A stretch of 64,000 bases of DNA from Strongylocentrotus purpuratus (lineage: Eukaryota > Echinodermata > Echinoidea > Camarodonta > Strongylocentrotidae): NCBI RefSeq assembly GCF_000002235.5, contig NW_022145596.1, positions 30,682,640 through 30,746,639 of the forward strand. Direction: 5' to 3'. The notes under the pieces are model-generated. The model was not told where the DNA came from. It saw only the letters and a program-made list of their open reading frames with translations, and searched no databases. The translations under genes and the position numbers were made by a program. Below are positions 57,901 through 64,000 of the stretch, in pieces; the first letter of the stretch is position 1, and every line of letters starts with the position of its first letter.

Positions 57901-58129
57901 CAGAAATGAAAGTAAATACGTATAATTATAAATATGAGGTATCGAACAAAGTTGTATTAATTGGGTATTTTTTTTGCTTCCAGACAGTTGTCAGTTCTCA
58001 TGTTGCTTTACAAAAAACAAAAAAATCTGATATTTTATCTCTCTTTTTCAGATCACGTGTCTAATCTGCGTCATCTCGCAATACCAAGAACTTCGTGAAG
58101 GTCGAGGAAAGGCCAGTGATGTGGTTTAA
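42832..58129 (+). CDS. LAPTM-like multi-pass membrane protein, short tail (host gene 2)
   Basis: Split gene. Coding exons: 42832-42906, (candidate microexon 47935-47966, one base out of phase), 53837-53912, 54919-55019, 56303-56395, 57057-57119 and 58052-58129. Without the microexon it encodes about 161 residues. The N-terminus has Q-R-C-C-C-F-S-N-V-R-S-G-S and C-G-I-Y-S-L, as in LAPTM5 (C-C-C-F-N-V-R). Membrane segments follow in exons 54919 (F-L-L-I-A-S-I-V-L-L-V-G), 56303 and 57057/58052. It ends G-K-A-S-D-V-V, without the proline-rich tail of gene 1. The start has a strong context (ACCATGG). Role in endosomes or lysosomes is inferred from the family. A further 3' exon, joined through 'gtggtttaa' as an alternative donor, cannot be ruled out. 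Confidence 0.78.
42907..43736. other. Gene 2 intron 1, first part
   Basis: G8-10 run at about 43372. No element recognised. Confidence 0.4.
43737..44126. repeat. Three tandem copies of a 130 bp unit
   Basis: Unit starts align at 43741, 43871 and 44001. They contain 'ataacttgtaaattctacca', 'caataaattacgcccatttc' and end 'attttgctgtgagtg'. The copies differ at only a few bases, so the duplication is recent. Confidence 0.9.
44127..44603. other. Gene 2 intron 1, unassigned
   Basis: 'gaaggttcattattccgaga' and 'tatgaaccttcggcattacg' form a loose inverted pair; a similar 'gaaccttcgg' lies at 49611. Probably an old repeat. Confidence 0.35.
44604..45735 (+). mobile_element. Solo Helitron-like element, non-autonomous
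   Basis: Starts TCTATACTA, close to the Helitron 5' consensus. It ends with a perfect 10 bp stem GCAATGACGA/TCGTCATTGC (three-base loop), then AA and CTAA, the Helitron CTRR end. Length 1132 bp, about that of an array unit. It contains AAAATGGCGCCT like the array. No Rep or helicase. The flanks (g before TC, c after CTAA) do not match the usual A/T target, which lowers certainty. Confidence 0.6.
45736..46770. other. Gene 2 intron 1, unassigned
   Basis: Short degenerate repeats of 'cgtgccacgcacaca' at 45898-46020. Otherwise no feature. Confidence 0.4.
46778..47135 (+). mobile_element. L1/Tx1-like LINE C-terminal fragment
   Basis: Reads V-N-F-K-I-L-H-N-I-F-P-S-K, W-R-I-M-E-N-D-Q-C-D-I-C-K-E, then after one frame change H-V-F-L-K-C-N-K-V-R-V-F-W. 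This is the zinc-knuckle-like end (C-x2-C ... H ... C) of L1-type reverse transcriptase proteins. Only this end is present. Confidence 0.7.
47138..47210 (-). repeat. gcgct-type LINE/SINE tail
   Basis: (AAT)n followed by 'tttatatagcgccggtatcc' and 'catggcgctgtacat'. This is the 3' end on the minus strand of the tail family seen at 27552 and 61330. Confidence 0.5.
47506..47531. repeat. (TA)n microsatellite
   Basis: About 13 TA pairs, followed by tgaaatgtgaaatatgtgaa. Confidence 0.8.
47700..47835. repeat. T-rich ~18 bp tandem repeat
   Basis: Seven or eight copies of a 'ttttttcctctgacatt' unit, 100 bp before the candidate microexon. It could act as an extended pyrimidine tract. Confidence 0.7.
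47935..47966 (+). CDS. Candidate first-membrane microexon of gene 2
   Basis: 32 nt between ttgcag and gtaaga. In the hydrophobic frame it reads F-I-V-V-M-A-S-A-A-F, which would complete membrane segment 1 between C-G-I-Y-S-L and I-T-S-C-I-Y. Exons on both sides need a length divisible by three, so it is one base short. A base missing from the sequence, another acceptor or a chance match would explain this. Confidence 0.4.
47967..48500. other. Gene 2 intron, unassigned
   Basis: No element recognised. Confidence 0.4.
48501..48560 (-). repeat. gcgct-type LINE/SINE tail
   Basis: (AAT)n then 'cttgtatagcgctcatgtca'. Only the tail is present. Confidence 0.45.
48566..48683. repeat. Inverted repeat with 33 bp arms
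   Basis: Arms 48566-48598 and 48651-48683 (start GAACATAGATTGGCATAAAT). A third, partial inverted copy at 48606-48626 lies in the loop. Probably a small MITE. Confidence 0.75.
48698..48800. repeat. Near-perfect hairpin, 33 bp stem plus outer 13 bp
   Basis: Arms 48716-48748 and 48753-48785 pair without mismatch around the loop AATA. Outer arms AACCCATTTTTTT and its complement extend it. A strong cruciform or long-stem RNA candidate inside a gene 2 intron. Confidence 0.85.
48805..50185. other. Gene 2 intron, unassigned
   Basis: No gene recognised. The 94-codon open frame at 48922-49206 has no known motif and no splice context, and is not called. Confidence 0.4.
50194..50657. mobile_element. 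hAT-type MITE with 8 bp target duplication
   Basis: 464 bp with terminal repeats of about 75 bp beginning CAGGCGCGGATCCACGAGCC. AGGACACC flanks it on both sides (50186-50193, 50658-50665): 8 bp, as for hAT transposons. The core is made of tandem AAACTGAGTTTATC units in both directions. No transposase. Confidence 0.9.
50703..51685. mobile_element. TA-flanked MITE with TTGGGTAA repeats
   Basis: Ends CACTCTAAAAA and TTTTTTTAGAGTG between TA dinucleotides. Subterminal arms are rich in GGGTAA/TTACCC. The middle (about 50870-51310) differs and may be a second insertion. Non-coding. Confidence 0.7.
51900..52965 (-). mobile_element. L1/Tx1-like LINE endonuclease fragment
   Basis: Minus strand reads I-L-Q-E-T-Y-S-S-K (52887 region), L-I-N-I-K-Q-Y-D-S-G-Q, then V-I-I-G-R-D-F-N-L-I-L (the G-D-F-N endonuclease motif) and A-P-D-H-S-K-Y (the S-D-H motif). 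Further on, E-D-I-I-R-L-K-K-E-L-K-L-E-I lies in the linker before the reverse transcriptase. Several frame changes and stops; the rest of the element is missing. Confidence 0.65.
53048..53105 (-). repeat. gcgct-type LINE/SINE tail
   Basis: (AAT)n followed by 'ttatatagcgcttttcagga'. Only the tail is present, just before the foldback half-copy. Confidence 0.5.
53264..53695. mobile_element. Half copy of the foldback element
   Basis: Begins at the centre of the foldback seen at 27674-28604 ('gaccatgcattatggctcaa') and runs along one arm ('aatggcctcgtaactgtgag', 'gggcattaatcctcattact') to about 53695. The other arm and the terminal repeat are missing. It ends 140 bp before a gene 2 exon. Confidence 0.75.
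53837..53912 (+). CDS. Gene 2 exon (end of first membrane segment)
   Basis: 76 nt, phase 0 to 1, acceptor tcacag, donor gtaatc. Encodes I-T-S-C-I-Y-S-A-V-W-S-R-I-L-A-K-Y-V-N-F and on to Y-E. Counterpart of gene 1 24331-24394, four codons longer. Confidence 0.72.
53913..54918. other. Gene 2 intron, unassigned
   Basis: Small tandem repeat 'atgtcggtctacaggg' at 54401-54440. No other feature. Confidence 0.4.
54919..55019 (+). CDS. Gene 2 exon (second membrane segment)
   Basis: 101 nt, phase 1 to 0, acceptor ttaaag, donor gtaagt. Encodes P-V-V-D-G-S-Y and a helix with F-L-L-I-A-S-I-V-L-L-V-G-V-S-Q. Matches LAPTM5 'L-L-I-G-V-V' and gene 1 25908-26023. Confidence 0.88.
55055..55178. repeat. (GA)n microsatellite
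   Basis: About 120 bp of gaga with interruptions, starting 35 bp after a gene 2 donor site. The Ser/Leu antisense frames are artefacts. Confidence 0.9.
55330..55450 (+). mobile_element. SINE body fragment
   Basis: 'ttggcaagcaccaatctgtg', 'tttgccactgtcaacctagg' and 'ctgggccctcaggaataaca' match the body and tail of the tRNA-derived SINE at 23783. The head is missing. Confidence 0.55.
55451..56302. other. Gene 2 intron, unassigned
   Basis: No element recognised. Confidence 0.4.
56303..56395 (+). CDS. Gene 2 exon (third membrane segment)
   Basis: 93 nt, phase 0 to 0, acceptor ctgcag, donor gtaagt. Encodes D-N-G-T-M-L-I-P-Y-M and a helix with L-Q-A-I-A-W-I-V-L. Aligns without gaps to gene 1 31616-31708. 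Confidence 0.92.
56396..57056. other. Gene 2 intron
   Basis: C16 run at about 56583. The 125-codon open frame across it is intronic and not called. Confidence 0.45.
57057..57119 (+). CDS. Gene 2 exon (fourth membrane segment)
   Basis: 63 nt, phase 0 to 0, acceptor tttaag, donor gtaagt. Encodes G-A-A-D-M-S-L-I-V-I-F-V-F-W-L-P-Y-T-A-L-N. Same length and end as gene 1 33094-33156. Confidence 0.9.
57120..58051. other. Last intron of gene 2
   Basis: No element recognised. Confidence 0.4.
58052..58129 (+). CDS. Gene 2 last coding exon
   Basis: 78 nt with stop, acceptor tttcag. Encodes [25 protein letters not shown]. The stop comes where gene 1 still runs on to a donor site. Confidence 0.88.
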   Translation: MTCLICVISQYQELREGRGKASDVV

Positions 58130-60210
58130 CCATAGCAAAGTGAAAAATATCATTCTTCTGGGCATCTTTTTGTAAAACTGTCATGACTACAAGTTCACAG
58201 ACATCCCTTTGAAACACGTGTTAAATTCAATTCACGCGTTTCAATGGGTTAATCTTGGGGCGATCTTGTTCTAATGACAGTTTCATGAAGAAAAAAATCT
58301 GGCCCATCGAGAGGCTGATGTTAAAATCATTGTTAGGACTTTCATGTTCAGATATGGTGCGGCTAACCGTTGCACAACATTTTAATGTAAATGAAAAGCA
58401 ACTGCGCGTAACAAGGGACTTGCGCGTATTCACTGAGATCTGTGTTATAAGATAAAGAAATTTGCGGCGAATTACACTTTACGTAATCTTAAGGAAAAAA
58501 ACGCCACGGTTTTGCCGCATCATGTCTGATCGAGACTTTAAACGTACGAGGAAAGGGTTTTAAAGAAGACAAAACAAAACCCTCATTTTCCTGAATTTCT
58601 TATTAATTTCCTATTAATCATCCACCATATAAAGTGAATAATAGGCATACAGCTGCTCTCTAAAAATTGACACTGACAATAATTTAATTTCAAAAGAAGA
58701 CAAATTACATAACATACGCGTTATTCGGTTGGACAAGCCATAATATTTGTCCTACTTAGGATTAATTAATTTACACAATTCGCATTCTGAAAATTGAAAA
58801 ATAATTATTTGAAACAGTTGAATGAAATAGATTTGTAACATGGCCTTCAACTTTACATTAAGAAAATGGTGTATTTGTGATGAATGGTGAGCATAATGAG
58901 CAGAAGATGGGCAATATACGTAGATCTGAGGTAGTGTTTGTAGAATACCCTTCCTTTTGACTGTACATCGCTATCAATCAAACTGACCTTTTGTTTTGGT
59001 TCACTTTTACGAACATTTATAATTTGTATATCTGTAGAAAAAAATGCTTCCGAAGCAAAATAGATGATGGTTTAATTTTGACTGTCAATCTGTTCTGTGT
59101 ATAGCAATGTTTATTTCATATGCCGAATTTATATAACACCAATCAGTCTTACATGTAAATTGATATATGCAGATAATTGGTTACTACTTCTATTGCATGC
59201 TGTATACGCATGCAACAGACATGCTTTTATTTCTCTTACGAAGACATATATTTGTAAATATCTTTTTTTAAAGTTTCGTTCACCGAGAGTACGTATCATT
59301 CTTAGATTTATGTTGACTATGTGGTACAAGGGTACACAGTATAGATAGCTCTTGGAAAAATAGATAATGAGGCTAGTATCAAAATGCTGAAGAAAAAAAT
59401 GAGGCTAAATGAGGAAAAACTAAATATGTTGATGTACTACAAATTAGTTGACAGTTGTCATTGTAGTTCTGTATGACTTTGTGCAAATATTTGTTATCAA
59501 GTTTCTATGTATCCAGAATATGTTTGAAGCTAATAATGTTCGTGTTAAAATTGTAACAAAAGAGTGAACAGTAGAGTTTAGATTTTACCATAGTTAGGTT
59601 GAAAAGGAAAGCAGTTTAGTAGTCCGTAGGTGCAGATTTTAATTTTACTTTGACCATAGATACTAAAGACTTGAGCAGAACCTAGCTCTGTCCGTCTCTG
59701 ACTGTGTCCGGAGCAGATTAAGTACATGGCATATGTAGTGTAGTATCAGCCCAGTCTCAAAGTGTAGACACTGTTACACACATCAAAGGACAAGGCTTAG
59801 GGTTAGTTTTTTTCATTGTATGCTTGTTACGTTTTATGTACATAGATGAATAATGACTGCAATAGTTTTCTTAATGATGTTAATGAAGGCCCATATTCAA
59901 TACCCTATAGAACATACCTGATAATTGACATTAGATGACGCAATAAATGATAAAGATTAGAAGATTCATGCTTTAAATCAAACAGTTTTTCCTAGGTCAC
60001 ACAATTTCGACGTTAGTTACATCTCATTCATCAATGGTCTTGACAAAACTTTTTTGTTTTAGTATAAAAATCTAACCTATAGTCCTATGTAGAGTCCTGT
60101 GTATAGTATGGCTACTGTAGGATGTTTAATTAGTGTATAACTAGCTTAATAAGGTGTTTGTAATATAGGCTAAGAATGATATAATATAATGTTTATCATA
60201 TTTGAATAAA
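58130..60210 (+). other. Probable 3' UTR of gene 2
   Basis: Two kilobases of AT-rich sequence in which I recognise no element, unlike the surroundings. It ends at AATAAA (60205-60210). An earlier AATAAA lies at 59941. The length is inferred from the absence of repeats and the signal. Confidence 0.4.
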
Positions 60211-60820
60211 AAGTAGTCAATATTTTAGGTTTTCTACGGTGTTTTGTTAATAAACTTTTTGAGCTTGAAAACCCAGCGTTGTCGATGCTTTACATATTTG
60301 TTATGGTATCCCTGTGTTTATGACAAACTTTCTGAGGAACAGTTAAAATGACTACAAACGATTGTGAATCAATTTTTAATGGCACGCATGGGACTAAGCC
60401 TAAGTGTGAGCTGCGAATACACTGCTGCAATAGTTTTTTTTTTAAATTAATGTAAGCTGGTCTCAATCTACTTACATTCGCTGGTTTGATTCACGGACTC
60501 TTCAACTATTTATCTGCGAGCAATTTTGTGTTTCCCAATTTGAAAATGAACTATTTATTTAATTTTAATTCGTTTCCCCTATTCATTTATGATCTACCCC
60601 GCTGATACACACAAAACCCAAAACCCAATTCTACACATAAATCTATGCAGGGGTACGATTGTACATTAAATAAATGACCTTATGGATATTATTGATGCCT
60701 TCTTGAATAACAATGGCGTCGAGAAGCCAAAATGCCTTACAGAGAGTTAAAAATGGTTTGCGCATTTTTAGGCCTCCGCTACAAAGTAGCGCACGGGTTG
60801 TCCGTACGTCCCGTTCTCGT
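60211..60820. other. Intergenic, unassigned
   Basis: No gene recognised. It may hold the 5' end of the Helitron whose 3' end lies at 61764, but no TC start could be fixed. Confidence 0.35.
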
Positions 60821-61764
60821 GATCGTGTTATCTCAAGAACCAATTGATACATTACTGCCAAACTTGGGTCATGTATGTATCTTGCAGAGCCAATGGACTG
60901 ATAAGATTTTTGGGTCGCGAGATCTAAGGTCAAATGTCACAGGGCTCATTATGTATGCAAAAAAAGCTTGTGATCACGTTTATCTCAAGGACGGATTGAT
61001 GGATTCCCTCCAAACTTGGGTCATGTATGTATCTTGATAGCCAACGATCTGCTTAGATTTTGGGGCCATGAGGTCAAATGTCAAAGGTCACAGGGCTCAT
61101 TTTGTATGCAAAAAGTTTGTAATTACACTATCATTAGAACCGGTAGACGGATTACCATCATACTCAAGACATGTATGTATCTTGCTGAACAAATGAACTG
61201 ATTAGATTTTGGGGTCATGAGGTCAAAGTTGAAAGGTCATGGGGCTCATTATGTATGCAGAAATAGCTTGTGAAAATTTATTAATAGAACTGATGGATGG
61301 ATTACTATCAAACCCAAGACATGTATGTATAATAATAAAAAAATAATAATAATAATAAATTACATTTATAAAGCGCTTAATACAATGTTTCTAAGCGCTT
61401 AACATACAAGTAATTAGGTACAACGTAAAATAAACATACAGCAATAATAATACACAATTCTAATAATAACATTACAGATAATTAATCTGCCCTATAAATT
61501 ACTATTACCGGTAAACAAAAAAAACTTCAAACTTGCCTTAAAACTTGCCTTATCGTGCAGAGCCAATGAAGCATTAGATTTTAGGGTCAAAAGGTCATGG
61601 ATCAAAGGGTCAAACATGTATATGAAAAATAGCTTGTAATCACAGTATTCTGTTTTAATGGATTCAAATCAAAATTGAATTTTAAAATTGCTTCTGTTTG
61701 GCTGTAAAATTGCTCCATGGCGGAGGCATCAATTTCGACTGCGAGCAGTCGAAGGTCCATCTAG
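60820..61764 (+). mobile_element. Helitron-like element with internal ~140 bp repeats
   Basis: Four worn copies (starts about 60831, 60983, 61123, 61270) share 'gggtcatgtatgtatcttg', 'gaactgattagattttgggg' and 'ggtcacagggctcatt'. After the last come the hairpin TTCGACTGC/GCAGTCGAA (two-base loop), seven bases, then CTAG before TT, an exact Helitron 3' end. The 5' end is not fixed. It is split by a LINE tail at 61327-61540. No coding. Confidence 0.65.
61327..61540 (-). mobile_element. LINE/SINE 3' end inserted in the Helitron
   Basis: (AAT)n then 'ttataaagcgcttaatacaa' and 'ctaagcgcttaacatac', the CR1/L2-type tail on the minus strand. Repeat sequence resumes after about 61550 ('cgtgcagagccaatga'). 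Confidence 0.65.
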
Positions 61765-61769
61765 TTTAA

Positions 61770-63330
61770 AGATGAAGTTGAGTTCTGGTCATGCGATTGC
61801 ATTGTGAAAGAAACGGTGTGGAACCGACCGGAAAATGTTGATCATCTAGCATATGAGAATTTATGTTTATTGCAAGGTTCTGGAATCATCAAAATGATAA
61901 AAAATTGGCCAAGTCTTGGTAAATTTACAAACACTTGCACAGAAAGATGTATATGGGACTACACGAACACGTGGCGTAAAAAGCCGGCCCCCGATTTTTA
62001 CGATGTTACATGCATATTTAGAATATGAAGGCATTTGAAGAGCCATGCTTTTCAGGGAACATGTCTTAACTGATGTTCTTCCACACTTGCATAATAAGAA
62101 TGAGTAATGTTATCAAATTATTTTTCACCTCTTCCCAGAACTCAACCTTCTCTTTAATCTAAATGCTGGTCCTTCAAACAACTTTTTTGGGGTGGACGCC
62201 GCGAGAAACACCCATTGGACACATTAATTAAGAGCCATTTAAATAGACCTTACATAGTTTACCAGACCAGGTTAAGTTGATTAATTGGTTACTCTTATTT
62301 ATAGTCCATGCACATTCCCAAAGAAGTGAATAACACTTTGTTGGGCAAGCAAAAAACAGAAGAATACACGCCATTTCTACTTAAACCGAGTTGGCCAAAC
62401 TACAGGTTTATGTGAAGAGAGGTCGGTTATGGGCACAATACAAAGAGATTCGACCATACATACTGCAGTATGTCCTCCGAAGAAGGACTAGAGGGACAAC
62501 TAAACCTGTGACCTTTGACATGCTATGGGTTTTGCATTGGATGCTTCGTCCAAATTGAACTTTAATTTTGGAGGGTAATTGCTTATTCATGAGCAATGAC
62601 GTCAACAATTTTGGTGATTGGCTTTTAATAAAATGTTAAAATTTTTGTATTAGACCATGCATAAAACATGTTTTCCTTCCCACAATTCCCTACGACACTT
62701 CACAAGAATCTGGAAAATGGCGACTGGATGATCTGTGCAACTTTTAAGCTATTCAGACATGAACGGTAGACATTTTTCTTTCAAGTGAATTCCTATTCCA
62801 ATAGAAGTTTGTCAAGTAAATCTCAGTGAAGCAGAACATCTTCAGGGAAACATCTACACCAAAGTTATACTATATAATACCAAGAAAAGAAAGTAAAAAT
62901 CCATTTTGAGTGATAATCTCTGATTGTGATGTTTTCGTCGTTCCACTTGCAGTCGGTGTGCTCTATGCATTGTCACAAACCCCTATCGGACCTATCCCAT
63001 ATCCTTTCTTTTGTCTGACCAAATAATATTAACTCATTGAAGAAACTCTCATTTAATTCGTCGACGTTAAATTATCTACAAAAAATCAAAGGTTTACCCT
63101 AGATTATTTCATTTGGACACCTTTCATACTTTTAAGGTTTCAATTCGTAGGTTGATTATCGACAATAATCAGTGGTAGATGTCGACCTGTTACACAGACT
63201 GCACAAATATCTCATTCCGATTCGAGGCCGACGGGATCTTTTCAAGCGGATTGTGCATTTTGCCGATTCTAGCCGGGTGTAACAAACAACAAGAAGTGAC
63301 TGCGTTTCCTGAGCTGGCGCGGCCATAATT
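61770..63330. other. Intergenic, unassigned
   Basis: Several short open frames without recognisable motifs. No RNA gene seen. Confidence 0.4.
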
Positions 63331-63346
63331 GCCTTCACTTTATTAT

Positions 63347-63379
63347 AAGATCTAGACTAGACTATATCTAGTCTAGATC
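63347..63379. repeat. Perfect 14 bp palindromic stem
   Basis: AGATCTAGACTAGA, five-base loop, then its complement TCTAGTCTAGATCT. Small cruciform candidate. Confidence 0.8.
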
Positions 63380-63419
63380 TGACAGTAAAGTCTACACTGA
63401 ATCTGGACCTGGATCACGA

Positions 63420-63990
63420 TCAAATGACACTAAACAGCTTTTATCCCAGCATTTATGATAGAATCCTTTACCTTGAGCTTTGCTTTGCGAATGTCTATAC
63501 ACAGCAAAATAAGGGGATAAATGACGTTTAGTCTTTAAAGTCTAGACACCATTTATCCACGCATTTATGATAAAACCCTGTACCTTGTACTTAAAATGTA
63601 ATGATTTAGGAAGATCAACGTGGAATTTCAATTGAGGAATGTGAAGTTAAAGGGAAATCCGACGCAAATAGACTACTACTCTAAAAGAAAGCAAAAAAAT
63701 CAGAGAAGAAAATTGATGAAAGTTTAAAATAAATCTGACTGAATATAAGAAAGTTAGGAATTTTTGAGAGTTGATTGATATCACTATATTAGTATGGCCA
63801 CTTTAAACTGGCTGAAGCGGTAATTTCAATGTGATGTAGTGCCGGACCCTTTTCCCATCTGTTCCAACATACAACATGACTAAAAATCTAAATGTTTTCA
63901 AAAAATTCATTGCTCAAGAGGGTCTTTTGTTTTTAGAGGACCTATAATAATATATCTAGAATATATTATGAGTAGTGCCCCAATGGAGAG
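63420..63990. repeat. Diverged short duplications and repeat end
   Basis: 'gcatttatgataraaycctt' followed by taccttg occurs at 63450 and 63563. 'aaagggaaatccgacgcaaa' at 63650 resembles the family end at 34660. The right part runs to the window edge. Confidence 0.4.
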
Positions 63991-64000
63991 GAAGTTACAA

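Overview
The window looks like nuclear DNA of a marine invertebrate deuterostome, most likely an echinoderm. The evidence is AT-rich DNA, large introns of 0.8 to 11 kb with standard GT-AG borders, and a dense load of Helitron-like elements, tRNA-derived SINEs, CR1/L2-like, jockey-like and L1/Tx1-like LINE fragments and many MITEs. Several of these share a tail with 'tata(a)agcgct' and an (ATT)n end. The phylum call is inference. No virus-like or LTR element was recognised.

Layout. (1) 1-16440 is a tandem array of about 13 units of roughly 1.14-1.2 kb. Each junction, read on the minus strand, ends like a Helitron 3' terminus: a hairpin followed by CTAG then T. The units fall into two head types (A and B) with mosaics. 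They carry repeated TGACGTCA palindromes, an octamer ATGCAAAT and CG-alternating patches, and the array is punctuated by clusters of short hairpins. It runs off the left edge. (2) 17148-36168 is host gene 1, a split gene on the plus strand for a small multi-pass membrane protein of LAPTM type with a Gly-Tyr-Pro-Gln-rich tail. Its introns hold SINEs, a 1 kb CCAN minisatellite, a nested LINE, a 931 bp foldback element and small MITEs. (3) 36.3-42.6 kb is the intergenic stretch, with LINE fragments and nested MITEs. (4) 42832-58129 is host gene 2, a tandem paralogue of gene 1 with matching exon structure but no proline-rich tail. It has a clear TATA box with a MITE about 105 bp upstream. Its introns hold a solo Helitron-like element, a hAT MITE with a perfect 8 bp target duplication, L1/Tx1-like fragments and strong hairpins. 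(5) 58.1-64 kb holds the probable 3' UTR, a Helitron 3' end preceded by about 140 bp internal repeats, and otherwise unassigned DNA.

The two host genes were worked out exon by exon from phase, splice sites and mutual similarity. Both start with a CCCF-N-RSG-CG-Y exon and share a 93 nt exon, a 63 nt exon and a V-I-S-Q-Y-Q-E-L exon, so they arose by duplication. LAPTM-family proteins act in endosomal and lysosomal membranes and use C-terminal tails to recruit ubiquitin ligases or other partners. The tail difference between these paralogues is therefore the main functional hint. The first-transmembrane microexon is missing from my gene 1 model and is one base out of phase in gene 2.
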